From Myxococcales bacterium (GTDB lineage Bacteria > Myxococcota_A > Polyangia > Palsa-1104 > JAEUJZ01), in NCBI GenBank assembly GCA_016794365.1, contig JAEUKB010000100.1, forward strand, positions 1 through 64,000: 64,000 bases of DNA. Direction: 5' to 3'. Shown here piece by piece: positions 54,834 to 62,704 of the stretch. The notes below the pieces were generated by a model. It searched no databases, was not told where the DNA came from, and saw only the letters and a list, made by a program, of their open reading frames with translations. Within the stretch, counting starts at the first letter, position 1, and every line of letters starts with the position of its first letter. The position numbers and the translations under genes were made by a program.

Positions 54834-55249
54834 GGCGACTCCTTGACGACGACGTGAGCGGATCTTGCGACCCGAAAATTGTCGCGACTATAGCAAGCGG
54901 GCTCAGCCAAATCGAGCGTTTCGCTACCCAATCTACGCCCGCGCACAAGACCAAGCGACCCGCCCAGCACGCAGACTCCGCACAACCAGACCAGAAAGGA
55001 ACTCCGTAGCCAAACCCAGGGCTCCTTTTCGGACTCTGTACAGGCTTCAGGATGGCTCCCTTTCGCGCTCCCTAAACGATTCCCAAACAAGCAGGGAAGC
55101 GCGCATTTTCCGTCGAAACATGTGAGCAGAGAGCGTCCCCCAAACACCTTTCGTGCAGCGGATGCGATTCTCGCTTGTACGCGCAAAGTGGCTCATGTAC
55201 CGTTCACGCGTTTTTGAAACCACTCCTACGTCCTACAAAGGAATCAGCG
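54834..55249. other. Intergenic region of 416 bases
   Basis: Between the divergent FG-GAP lipoprotein and histone H1-like genes. No convincing ORF, tRNA or repeat. Promoters of both genes must lie here; no consensus box is evident. AAAGGA precedes the downstream ATG by 9 bases. Confidence 0.5.
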
Positions 55250-55909
55250 ATGAAGAAGCGCAGCACCTCGAACGAACTTCAGGACCTCATCAAGCAGCTC
55301 ACGACGATCCGTAAGGAGCACGTCCGTGCGCTTGAAGAAATTGAAAACACCTTCCGTATGTTCGGCCTGGAGCGACTGCTCAAGGACGGCGCTGGCAAAA
55401 AGCGTGGTCCGAAGAAGGCTGCGACCTCGACGAAGGCTCCCAAGGCTGCAAAGTCGTCGAAGGCAGCGAAGGCTCCCAAAGCCGCTGCTCCCAAGGCTCC
55501 CAAAGCCGCTGCTCCCAAGGCTGCGAAGGCTCCCAAGGCTGCTGCCCCCAAAGCTGCTGCTCCCAAGGCTCCCAAAGCTGCTGCTCCCAAGGCTCCCAAA
55601 GCTGCTGCTCCCAAAGCCCCCAAGGCTGCGAAGGCTCCCAAGGCCGCCAACAAGAAGCGCGGCTCGTTTGAGATGACGGGCGATGAGCTGATCCTCCGCT
55701 TCGTCAAAGACAAGGGCGGCGCAACCACCGAGCAGATTCGCAAGCACTGGGAAGCATCGGGCCGTGGTGGCAAGTCGGACAACAACCTGACCAACTTGGT
55801 GAAGAGCGGCAAGCTGCTGCGCAATAAGGATCCGAACGGTCCGGGCTCGCTCTACACAGCGGGAGCAGATGCTTCGGCCCCGGCTCCCACGACCACTCCT
55901 TCCAGCTAG
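55250..55909 (+). CDS. Histone H1-like KAP-repeat protein with winged-helix C-terminus
   Basis: A protein of 219 residues. Residues 1-~45 form a predicted coiled coil (LQDLIKQLTTIRKEHVRALE). Residues ~50-137 are a highly basic Lys/Ala/Pro tract built from KAPKAA and APKAAAPKA units, like the tails of eukaryotic histone H1 and Bordetella BpH1. Residues ~140-205 (FEMTGDELILRFVKDKGGAT, IRKHWEASGRGGKSDNNLTN) look like a small winged-helix domain ending LVKSGKLLRNKD. It probably coats or compacts DNA; the coiled coil may give dimers. The start at 55250 has AAAGGA upstream. The repeat tract DNA is itself repetitive (55430-55650). Confidence 0.75.
   Translation: MKKRSTSNELQDLIKQLTTIRKEHVRALEEIENTFRMFGLERLLKDGAGKKRGPKKAATSTKAPKAAKSSKAAKAPKAAAPKAPKAAAPKAAKAPKAAAPKAAAPKAPKAAAPKAPKAAAPKAPKAAKAPKAANKKRGSFEMTGDELILRFVKDKGGATTEQIRKHWEASGRGGKSDNNLTNLVKSGKLLRNKDPNGPGSLYTAGADASAPAPTTTPSS
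55430..55650 (+). repeat. Coding tandem repeats of the KAP tract
   Basis: Irregular tandem units of 15-24 bases with the core AAGGCTCCCAAAGCTGCTGC. The near identity of synonymous positions suggests recent slippage; copy number may vary between strains. Confidence 0.75.
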
Positions 55910-56024
55910 TTTACCGTCGCTGCTGAGCGATTTCCCGTGTGCAAGCAGTCCGCTTCACGCGGGCTGTCCTTCCTTCCGAACTTCCTCCTGATTCCCTTCG
56001 GATTCCCTTTCCACGTAGCGCGAC

Positions 56025-56063
56025 GCATCTGTGAAAATGAAGCGTCACGGATGCCTCTTTTTG
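56025..56063 (+). terminator. Intrinsic terminator after the histone H1-like gene
   Basis: A 10-bp stem (GCATC-T-GTGA at 56025-56034 with TCAC-G-GATGC at 56045-56054, one T-G pair) and a 10-base loop, followed by CTCTTTTTGC. Only the plus strand has the T tract. Confidence 0.8.
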
Positions 56064-56141
56064 CACCCTTCCCTTTTGAATGCAGAGCAACGCATCGCAA
56101 CGCGCTGTGCGAAATGAAATAGGCGGAGTGTTTAGAACACC

Positions 56142-56978
56142 TTAGCTGTTGGCAGGAAGCGGACGAGTCGTAGATAGGGTCTCTGCTTTGGACGAGCGAC
56201 CCATTCCGTAGCGCGACTGAACCATCCCGTCTGGCATCGGGAAGCTGGCGTCTCGCAGCGGAGGAAAGCGCGGCACCACCGGACGGACTGGAGCCGCCGG
56301 AACTGCGACCTGTGCAGTGGCAACCAGCGTCGGAACAGCCTGCGGTTCCAGGGAATCCAGACCGCGCAGCGGTGGCAGAGCACCTTCGCGGAACTTCTTC
56401 GGAGCCGTCACAGAAGCCAGCATTTCACCCGTTTCCCAGGTCCGCAGCGGTGGGAACGGACTGCTGCGATGGCTGGGGGCCAGATAGAACGCAAACGGGC
56501 TGGGTCCCAGGCTCCGCAGCGGTGGCAACCGCGTATCGCGACTGTGCTGTGCCTGAGCCGGGTCCGGCATCGGCCAAAACACAACCTTTTCAATTCCTTG
56601 TAGGTCAATCGCCGAATAGACACCAGGCAGCAGATCGAGAACGCCTCGATAGTGCTCTCCCGGTGCCAGCTTGCCCGTGCGAACGTGCCATTCACCATGT
56701 CGGTCAAGCGCGCCCCACGGTCCACGATCCACTACATATGCAGCAGTACAGCGTCCTGTTCGTTGATTACAAATCCCGATCCGAGTTCCACAAGGCAGTG
56801 TGCGATGCGCAACGCCATGTGAACGCATCTTCTGCCACATCTTTGAACCATAGCGCGCCGACAGGGTGCGGCGACACGCAAAGGTACCGACGTTATCGTA
56901 CACATCTCCTTCGTAGCCATAGCGCGAGGCATTCCCAACGTCCATCCCTGCCAGCATCGAGATCGCAAGCAGCAGCAT
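56142..56978 (-). CDS. Double-psi beta-barrel (RlpA-like) secreted protein with PPLR repeats
   Basis: A protein of 278 residues. Signal peptide (MLLLAISMLAGMDVGNA), then an RlpA-like double-psi barrel: RTLPCGTRIGICNQRTG, TAAYVVDRGPWGALDR with the conserved Asp, and LLPGVYSAIDLQGIEKVVFW. Unlike RlpA it has four Cys in the barrel. The C-terminal ~130 residues are low complexity with four [LF]PPLR motifs (LPPLRSLG, FPPLRTWE, LPPLRGLD, FPPLRDAS) at irregular 20-50 residue spacing. RlpA-type domains can cut denuded glycan strands; activity here is not certain. The start is the ATG at 56978 at the signal peptide. Confidence 0.7.
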   Translation of the reverse strand: MLLLAISMLAGMDVGNASRYGYEGDVYDNVGTFACRRTLSARYGSKMWQKMRSHGVAHRTLPCGTRIGICNQRTGRCTAAYVVDRGPWGALDRHGEWHVRTGKLAPGEHYRGVLDLLPGVYSAIDLQGIEKVVFWPMPDPAQAQHSRDTRLPPLRSLGPSPFAFYLAPSHRSSPFPPLRTWETGEMLASVTAPKKFREGALPPLRGLDSLEPQAVPTLVATAQVAVPAAPVRPVVPRFPPLRDASFPMPDGMVQSRYGMGRSSKAETLSTTRPLPANS

Positions 56979-57574
56979 CAATGGCGTCCTCCCCTGCGCA
57001 GCCTCGTGACAACACCCTTCGAGTCCGTCGCCAAGCTGGAGACGTGCGGACCAGAGGCAGCCATCGCGTAAGTGCGCCAATTACAACACATTTGCAACGC
57101 CCAGATTACGAAACACCGCGTAGAAGGATATCAGACCGCACTTCAAATCCGATCCGAATATTTTCTACCTACACGCAAATCAGTAAGATAGTGTAGAAAT
57201 GAAAAGTACGCGCTCAGACACCAAGCGACAATGTAGGCACACAGTCTTATTCACATCTTGTCAGACGGAAATTTAGACTGAGAGCGAATTTCTTCCCAGT
57301 GTCAAGACAAACCGACCGACCACTGGTCGTGCCATCATCCACAGAATATGCCGATGTGGTTTATATACACAAAAACAACAGATAAATATTCACATATTCC
57401 TATTTATCAAAACAATCATCGTTTCAAATTCTACAAAATCGCGGAAATCTGCCATAGATAGCCAGCGCGGGTGCGATCCGTAGACGAGCGGGAGATGAGC
57501 AGGCGGGGAATCTGTGACGGGATTGAAACGCGCGGGCGATGAGCGGGCGATGAGCGGGAGGACGGCTGCTGTGC
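56979..57574. other. Intergenic AT-rich island upstream of the RlpA-like gene
   Basis: 596 bases without a gene. Bases about 57340-57440 are strongly AT-rich in a GC-rich genome. The motif TTCTAC/GTAGAA recurs (57163-57168, 57193-57198 and 57430-57435), and CTACAC/GTGTAG is inverted at 57169-57174 and 57191-57196. The 57480-57570 part is GC-rich with small direct repeats (GCGGGCGATGA, GATGAGCGGG). Confidence 0.6.
57381..57408. promoter_or_regulatory. Perfect 8-bp inverted repeat, possible operator
   Basis: GATAAATA (57381-57388) and TATTTATC (57401-57408) are separated by 12 bases in the AT-rich island. Such symmetry suggests a dimeric regulator or nucleoid-protein site. It lies about 400 bases upstream of the RlpA-like start, which makes direct control uncertain. 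Confidence 0.35.
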
Positions 57575-58543
57575 TTAGAAGGTGTTTGCGAGGCGGGCGC
57601 GGATCCAGTCGGCGTAGCGATGGATGCCTTGCTCGATGTCTACTTTGGGGACGTAGCCAAGCTCACTTCGCGAACGCTGTAGCGACGACCAGGTGACGGG
57701 CACATCGCCGGGCTGATCGGGACGCCACTCGATGCGGGCCGAGCGACCGAGCGATGCTTCAAGGATCGACACCAGCTTACGCAGCGTCGTGGTTCGTTCG
57801 CCGCCCAGGTTGTAGCAGCGCAGCCCAAGCGAACGATCCGAGGTCTTGTCGAGCGCAGCGATGATTCCGTCGATGATGTCGTCGATGTAGGTGTAGTCGC
57901 GGGCACTCTCACCGCTGCCGTGTAAAAACACCGTCTCGCCACGCAAGATCCGAGCGGCGAAGCTGGCGATCGCCATCTCGGGACGCTGATGCGGTCCGTA
58001 CACGGTGAAAAAGCGCAGGGCCGCGATCGAACCGCCATACAGATCACAGTGGGTGGCACAGAGCAGCTCTCCCGCGCGCTTGCTGGCCGCGTAGGGAGAC
58101 GCAGGAAGCACCGCTGGATCGTCTTCGCGAAACGGTACTGCGCAGTGTGATCCATACACCGAGCTAGACGAGGCAAACACGATCCGCGAGATGCCGCTGC
58201 GCTGACAAGCTGACAGGATGTTTTGCGTTCCTTCGACGTTGTAGCGCATGTAGCGCGCAGCCTGATGCAGCGAAGGACGGACTCCTGCCAGCGCTGCCAA
58301 ATGAATCATCGCGGATGCATCTTTTGTCAGCGCGTCCAGCAGATCCACATCCAAGATGTTTCCTTCGACGAAGCGAAAGCGCGGATGCTGAAGCAGCGGC
58401 GCGAGCTGCTCGCGATGCAGCGCAGCGGGATAGAGCGTCTCATCGAAGCAGTCGATTCCCGTCACGGACATTCCCAGGTCGAGCAGCCGCTTCGCCAAGT
58501 GACTGCCAATGAATCCGGCACAGCCTGTCAGCACAACTTGCAT
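57575..58543 (-). CDS. NAD-dependent nucleotide-sugar epimerase/dehydratase
   Basis: A short-chain dehydrogenase of 322 residues, UDP-glucuronate/UDP-glucose 4-epimerase type. Rossmann motif TGCAGFIGSH (G7, G10, G13), DCFDETLYP after the first beta-alpha unit, ASSSSVYG with the catalytic Ser, YAASK for Tyr and Lys and FTVYGPHQRPEMAI. The closest pattern is the GalE/UGlcA epimerase group that feeds capsule or O-antigen synthesis. Cytoplasmic. It starts 9 bases after the next upstream gene (58553-59224) and may be co-transcribed with it. Confidence 0.9.
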   Translation of the reverse strand: MQVVLTGCAGFIGSHLAKRLLDLGMSVTGIDCFDETLYPAALHREQLAPLLQHPRFRFVEGNILDVDLLDALTKDASAMIHLAALAGVRPSLHQAARYMRYNVEGTQNILSACQRSGISRIVFASSSSVYGSHCAVPFREDDPAVLPASPYAASKRAGELLCATHCDLYGGSIAALRFFTVYGPHQRPEMAIASFAARILRGETVFLHGSGESARDYTYIDDIIDGIIAALDKTSDRSLGLRCYNLGGERTTTLRKLVSILEASLGRSARIEWRPDQPGDVPVTWSSLQRSRSELGYVPKVDIEQGIHRYADWIRARLANTF

Positions 58544-58552
58544 GTAGACACC

Positions 58553-59224
58553 TTAAAAACGTCCGATCACGGCGGCTCCGTTCCCTGTAGGAATCAGCGC
58601 GACATCGTCGGACGCACGCAGCCTGGGAAGCGCACCGTGTAGCAGCAGCACAAAGCCGGTGGTCTGGAGCAGTCCACTTGTGAGCAGCCACGGAACGCTC
58701 CACGCAGACAGCACCGCGCGACCGTTGCCCTCCTCCGCTTGTGCAGGCGCGGCAATCGCAGAGATGTACGGACCAATAAGAGGCACCAGCAAGGAGTAAT
58801 TTGCCAGCGCGCTCGGACCGTCGGGCGTATCCACACGCGGCCACAAAAGCAGCGGCGCAATCAGCGCAGGAAGATAGCCAGCGGCCCAGATGAGCGCACC
58901 CAGCCGAATCTGTTTGGGCTCGCGACGCACGGGAGGCAGCGGTGGTGGCAGCGGAGCCAGCAGCAAGTCGTTTCCCAGACCACCGGACGCAGGCACGATC
59001 TCTTGCGCGGGCGTCACAACGGGAGGCGGAGGCAGCACCGGCGGCAACACCGGCGGACTGGTCTTTGGCAGCACAGGACTTGCAGTCCCACCGGCAGATC
59101 GAGGGGCCGACTTGGCTGCTGCGGAAGGCTTCAGCGCTGACTTGGCAGCGACGGGCTCGGCAGCCGCGACATCACCCAGTCCAGACAAAAGGAAAACAGC
59201 CAGAAGCGGTCGATCGATGCGCAT
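58553..59224 (-). CDS. Pro-rich exported membrane protein of unknown function
   Basis: A protein of 223 residues. A signal peptide (LLAVFLLSGLGDVAAA) is followed by an Ala/Ser then very Pro-rich linker (PPVLPPVLPPPPVV) and three probable membrane segments from ~107 (LGALIWAAGYLPALIAPLLL, NYSLLVPLIGPYISAIA, WLLTSGLLQTTGFVLLLHG). The Pro-rich part would lie in the periplasm. No family recognised. It is transcribed with, and 9 bases upstream of, the epimerase gene. Confidence 0.6.
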   Translation of the reverse strand: MRIDRPLLAVFLLSGLGDVAAAEPVAAKSALKPSAAAKSAPRSAGGTASPVLPKTSPPVLPPVLPPPPVVTPAQEIVPASGGLGNDLLLAPLPPPLPPVRREPKQIRLGALIWAAGYLPALIAPLLLWPRVDTPDGPSALANYSLLVPLIGPYISAIAAPAQAEEGNGRAVLSAWSVPWLLTSGLLQTTGFVLLLHGALPRLRASDDVALIPTGNGAAVIGRF

Positions 59225-59624
59225 CGCTTGTCAGCGTATCGTGCGCGGCATCAGTCGTCGAGACGCTGGTTGCTCGCAGGCCTACATCTGGACACAGCGC
59301 AAACGCGCAAAAACGCAAACGTGCAACGGAACGAAGCCGCGCGAGCGGTCTTTCCACATAGAGGATCGGCACACACGTCGAGAGGTATCGCGCAGCGGCG
59401 CAGCGTGTCCGCATCTGACGCTTGGTGTAGGTGCGGATCGTCGCAAGGTCGGCCAAGTGGACAGGGACACGCAGAGTTGTTGTGCGCCTACGTTGCGTGA
59501 GGCCAGGTCCGGTCGGAGCGCTTCGCTCACCAAGCAATTGCGGTTAGGATAGATCTGATTCCCAACGCTGTGGAGCCGCGCTGGCGTGCCCACGGAACCT
59601 TGTCGCTGACTTGGAGTAGCACCG
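59225..59624. other. Intergenic region of 400 bases
   Basis: Between divergent genes. No convincing ORF or RNA gene seen. A short direct repeat GCAAACGCGCAAAAACGCAAAC occurs near 59300-59325, and a small hairpin GAGCG-CTT-CGCTC near 59516-59528. Confidence 0.4.
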
Positions 59625-60422
59625 ATGAAAAAAGCTTTGCCGTTTGTCCTGCTTCTGAGCCTCGCTGCTGGCTGTGGCATTCCCAAAGAGCAGTGGGAAC
59701 AAAAGCTGCGCGAAAACGCGGACCTCCAGACCAAGGTCGCGGACCTTGAAAAGCAGAAGACCAAGCTGGAACAAGAGATCGCCGATCTGAAAAAGGAAAA
59801 GGCGGATCTCCAGCGCACGATCGACAACTTGAAGGACAGCATGGGCAAGCTTGGCAAGGACAAGGCCGACTTGCTCGAGCGGATGGCGAAGCTCAGCGCG
59901 ACGCTGGAAGACCTAGAGCGCGCCAAAGCTGCCGCCGACAAGCGGAGCAAAGCCTTCCGCGATCTGCTCGCCAAGTTCAAGGCGATGATGGATGCGGGCA
60001 AGCTCCAGGTCGAAGTGCGAAATGGCCAGATGCTGGTCAAGCTGCCGGACAACATCCTGTTTGATCCAGGCAAGACCGAGCTAAAGAAGGAAGGTCAGGA
60101 AGCCATCGCGCAGGTGACGCGCATCCTCGGCAGCATCGAGGGTCGCAAGTTCCAGGTCGCGGGTCACACCGACAACGTTCCGACGGGCAAGAACTCACGC
60201 TTCAAGTCCAACTGGGAGCTGTCGTCGCAGCGCGCGCTGACCGTGCTGGAGCTGATGATCAAAGAAGGCATGGACGCAAAGCGTCTGTCGGCGGCGGGAT
60301 ATGCCGATGTGCTGCCGGTGGCAACCAATGACAGCGACGATGGCAAGCGCCAAAACCGTCGCATCGAGATCGTGCTCCAGCCGAACATCGAAGACCTGCC
60401 GGGCATCGACGAAAAGCAGTAG
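59625..60422 (+). CDS. OmpA/MotB-domain lipoprotein with long coiled coil
   Basis: A protein of 265 residues. Lipobox LAAGC after a short signal, then about 100 residues of continuous heptad coiled coil (LQTKVADLEKQKTKLEQEIA and onward to AADKRSKAFR), then an OmpA C-terminal peptidoglycan-binding domain: NILFDPGKTELKKEGQEAI, VAGHTDNVP and RQNRRIEIVL. The coiled coil is a spacer between the membrane anchor and the wall, comparable to Pal or YiaD proteins but longer. The ATG begins the signal peptide. Confidence 0.9.
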   Translation: MKKALPFVLLLSLAAGCGIPKEQWEQKLRENADLQTKVADLEKQKTKLEQEIADLKKEKADLQRTIDNLKDSMGKLGKDKADLLERMAKLSATLEDLERAKAAADKRSKAFRDLLAKFKAMMDAGKLQVEVRNGQMLVKLPDNILFDPGKTELKKEGQEAIAQVTRILGSIEGRKFQVAGHTDNVPTGKNSRFKSNWELSSQRALTVLELMIKEGMDAKRLSAAGYADVLPVATNDSDDGKRQNRRIEIVLQPNIEDLPGIDEKQ

Positions 60423-60515
60423 TCCACGACCGTCCGCTGAGTACCGCTGTTCACGTCATCGTCTGAGCCTGTGAACTGCGCGCTACAACTTCGCTCTTCC
60501 CGACGAAAAATGCCG

Positions 60516-60532
60516 CTGGCACCAAAGCTGCT
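60516..60532 (+). promoter_or_regulatory. Sigma-54 (RpoN) promoter
   Basis: CTGGCACCAAAGCTGCT matches the -24/-12 consensus YTGGCACGRNNNTTGCW at 15 of 17 positions (differences at the G after TGGCAC and the first T of TTGC), with invariant GG and GC at the correct 10-base spacing. It is 81 bases before the barrel protein ATG. The activator binding site is not identified. Confidence 0.7.
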
Positions 60533-60613
60533 ACGCTAACCAAGCAACCACCTGATTTCACGCACACGACGCGCTGGTCAGAGGCCAACGCATCTGTCGA
60601 AAGGAATGAAGCC

Positions 60614-61402
60614 ATGACGCGGTATCAGCTACTACTCTCGCTTGCTGCCACCTTCGCACTTCCTTCGCTCGCCGCTGCTCAAGTGGGCCCAGTGCCAAAC
60701 GCGCAGCCGGGCGGCTACTACGCACCGTCCGCTGGTTACGAGGGTCAACCGTATCAGCCCGCGCAGCCTGCTCCGGTTTATCAGCCTGCTCCGGTTTATC
60801 AGCCTGCTCCGGTTTATCAGCCGGTTCGTCGCTCGCTCATGTACGGAAATCAGTTCCGTCCGCAGTTTGGCCTGGCTGCTCGCTTTGGCGGATACGGCAA
60901 CTACGGCTCGTTTGGCAGCTACACCACCGGCGGTGGTGGACTGGATCTGCTGTTCCGAGCGCATCGGCGACTCACGGTCGAGCTTGGCATTCAGTATCAG
61001 CGCATCTCGCAGGAAGATCTGTACTGGAACGACTATCAGTACGAGCGCTTCGATGTTCCGATGACGCTGGGACTGCGCGTTCACCTGGGCAATCCGCTGT
61101 GGCTGTTCTCTCCGTATCTCGTCGGAGCGGGCGGGATGACCTATTCGCGACTGTATCAGACGGGCGCGCTCGCGTTTGAGTCGCACTGGTTCGGGGAAGT
61201 CCAAGGCGGCGTCGGCTTCGAATGGAGACTCGGCCAGCACTTCGCCTTCAACTTCGATGTGCGCGGTCAAGGTCGCTTCCGTTCCGTCGGTGAGCTAGGA
61301 ACCACCGAAGGAACGCTCACCGATCAGTACGGAAACACCGTCGCAGCCATGGGCCCGAGCGCTGGCTTTATCATCAACCTCGGCATCGGCGGCTTCTTCT
61401 AA
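60614..61402 (+). CDS. Outer-membrane beta-barrel protein with PVYQPA repeat
   Basis: A protein of 262 residues. Signal peptide (YQLLLSLAATFALPSLAAA) followed by a Pro/Tyr/Gln segment with three tandem PVYQPA repeats encoded by an 18-bp DNA repeat, then about 180 residues of alternating hydrophobic and polar strands rich in Gly, Tyr and Phe (LDLLFRAHRRLTVELGIQYQ, VGFEWRLGQHFAFNFDVRGQ) and a final NLGIGGFF, suiting an eight-stranded barrel. AAAGGAA is upstream of the ATG. It is preceded by the sigma-54 promoter, so expression is likely conditional. Confidence 0.75.
   Translation: MTRYQLLLSLAATFALPSLAAAQVGPVPNAQPGGYYAPSAGYEGQPYQPAQPAPVYQPAPVYQPAPVYQPVRRSLMYGNQFRPQFGLAARFGGYGNYGSFGSYTTGGGGLDLLFRAHRRLTVELGIQYQRISQEDLYWNDYQYERFDVPMTLGLRVHLGNPLWLFSPYLVGAGGMTYSRLYQTGALAFESHWFGEVQGGVGFEWRLGQHFAFNFDVRGQGRFRSVGELGTTEGTLTDQYGNTVAAMGPSAGFIINLGIGGFF
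60764..60817 (+). repeat. Three tandem 18-bp coding repeats
   Basis: CAGCCTGCTCCGGTTTAT occurs three times perfectly at 60764, 60782 and 60800; it encodes QPAPVY. Identity at synonymous positions suggests recent expansion. Confidence 0.9.
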
Positions 61403-61435
61403 AAGCTCGTCACCGCCGGACCGCATGCGCAGTCG

Positions 61436-62692
61436 CTACGGACACTGCGCTTTCGGCTTCAGACACACATCTGACGTCTTGCGCACCACCGCCGTCCAGA
61501 ACAGCGTCTTGCCACTTTTGCTCGCGCCGTTTTGGAGCATGCCCACAAACGTCGCTTCCTGACCCGCCATCACGACTGGATCGAAGCCCGCAAAGCCTTT
61601 GCCGGGAAGCTGCACGTTGAAGCGCGTTCCCAGTCCGCCATCAAACGAGGGATTGACGCCGCCACAGCCCGTGCTGCTCTTCGGGTCCATGTCTACCTGA
61701 TTGATCACGACGGTGTTGTACTGAATCCAATTGCTCTTGCGGTTGTTGTCTTCGGTGACATCACAGACGATGCCCGACACCCGAACCGGCGCAGCGATGT
61801 ACTTGGTCAGCCACTGGTTATTGGCCGACGTCGGACCGCCTGTTGGCCGTCGCGTCGCATCCAGCTCAACCGGAGCCGGAACCCAGTCCGGTCGATACAC
61901 GTCCGTCGGAATCAGCGTTGGGTTCGCAAGCTGCGTCATGCCGTTGAACTTGGCAATCGCGCCGGACATCCGCTCCAGCACCGTGCCAATCTGAAGCTGC
62001 GGCGACGGCTGTGAAAACGTAAAGATGTACATGCTGCCGTATTCCGGCGACGACGTATCGGAAACGGCCAGACCACTTTGGAACAGCGACGATACGATCA
62101 GCTTCCCTTGTGCCGTCGCGGTCCCGTCGATCGTCACCTGCCGAGCCAGATACGGGCTACAAAACGATGCGTTCCCCGCCGTCACATCGAGCGGCTTCAT
62201 CAGACGCGCAATCGTCGGGTTCGGAAAGTAAATCGGCGGCGTCGAGCTCAGCGCCTGGCTCGTCAGATCTTCCAGGTTGATCGCGATGCGACCGAACACC
62301 GCTGGCAGGCTGAGCGACACTTGCTCGCCGGTGACGGTACCACCACGCATGCCGATGGTCTTGAGCAGCGTCGGATCTCCCGTCGTCGATGACGACTGAC
62401 ACGGATCAACCAGCGACAGCCGACTGCCACCTGCGACGATGTACGCTGACAGGTTGGCATCCACCGCCATCAGCTTGCCTTGCTCGTCGAGCGCTTCGAC
62501 ATCGAACTTCAGCGACGATGGCGTCACCGGATTCGATGGCGAACCCAGCTCACTTTCCGTCGGACCACGCAGCAGCATACGCAAGCTGGTCAGACGATTT
62601 TCGCCGGATACCTGATACTCACAGCCAGTGCCCAGCGTCGCGACACTGACGGACAGAGCCAAGAAACCAAGGCCGGTTGTTGTTCGCTTCAT
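61436..62692 (-). CDS. Hypothetical lipoprotein
   Basis: A protein of 418 residues. Signal peptide with lipobox LGTGC (C24). The mature part is beta-rich, with an early EALDEQGKLMAVDANLSAYI that recalls Ig-like domains, followed by Ser/Pro-rich segments and about six further Cys toward the end (IVCDVTEDN, STGCGG, DVCLKPKAQC). No family recognised. It lies 12 bases after the 5'-nucleotidase family gene on the same strand and is probably co-transcribed, so the two may work together at the cell surface. Confidence 0.7.
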   Translation of the reverse strand: MKRTTTGLGFLALSVSVATLGTGCEYQVSGENRLTSLRMLLRGPTESELGSPSNPVTPSSLKFDVEALDEQGKLMAVDANLSAYIVAGGSRLSLVDPCQSSSTTGDPTLLKTIGMRGGTVTGEQVSLSLPAVFGRIAINLEDLTSQALSSTPPIYFPNPTIARLMKPLDVTAGNASFCSPYLARQVTIDGTATAQGKLIVSSLFQSGLAVSDTSSPEYGSMYIFTFSQPSPQLQIGTVLERMSGAIAKFNGMTQLANPTLIPTDVYRPDWVPAPVELDATRRPTGGPTSANNQWLTKYIAAPVRVSGIVCDVTEDNNRKSNWIQYNTVVINQVDMDPKSSTGCGGVNPSFDGGLGTRFNVQLPGKGFAGFDPVVMAGQEATFVGMLQNGASKSGKTLFWTAVVRKTSDVCLKPKAQCP

Positions 62693-62704
62693 CGCCAGCT
62701 CCCG

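Noticed and set aside
55906..56100. Small minus-strand ORF after the histone-like gene
   Set aside because: It covers the terminator hairpin and has no homology or ribosome-binding site.
57319..57335. Minus-strand sigma-54-like element ATGGCACGACCAGTGGT
   Set aside because: The -24 part is perfect but the -12 GC is replaced by GG, and it lies more than 330 bases from the start codon.
57514..57529. CRISPR-repeat-like GGGATTGAAAC
   Set aside because: Single copy with no array.
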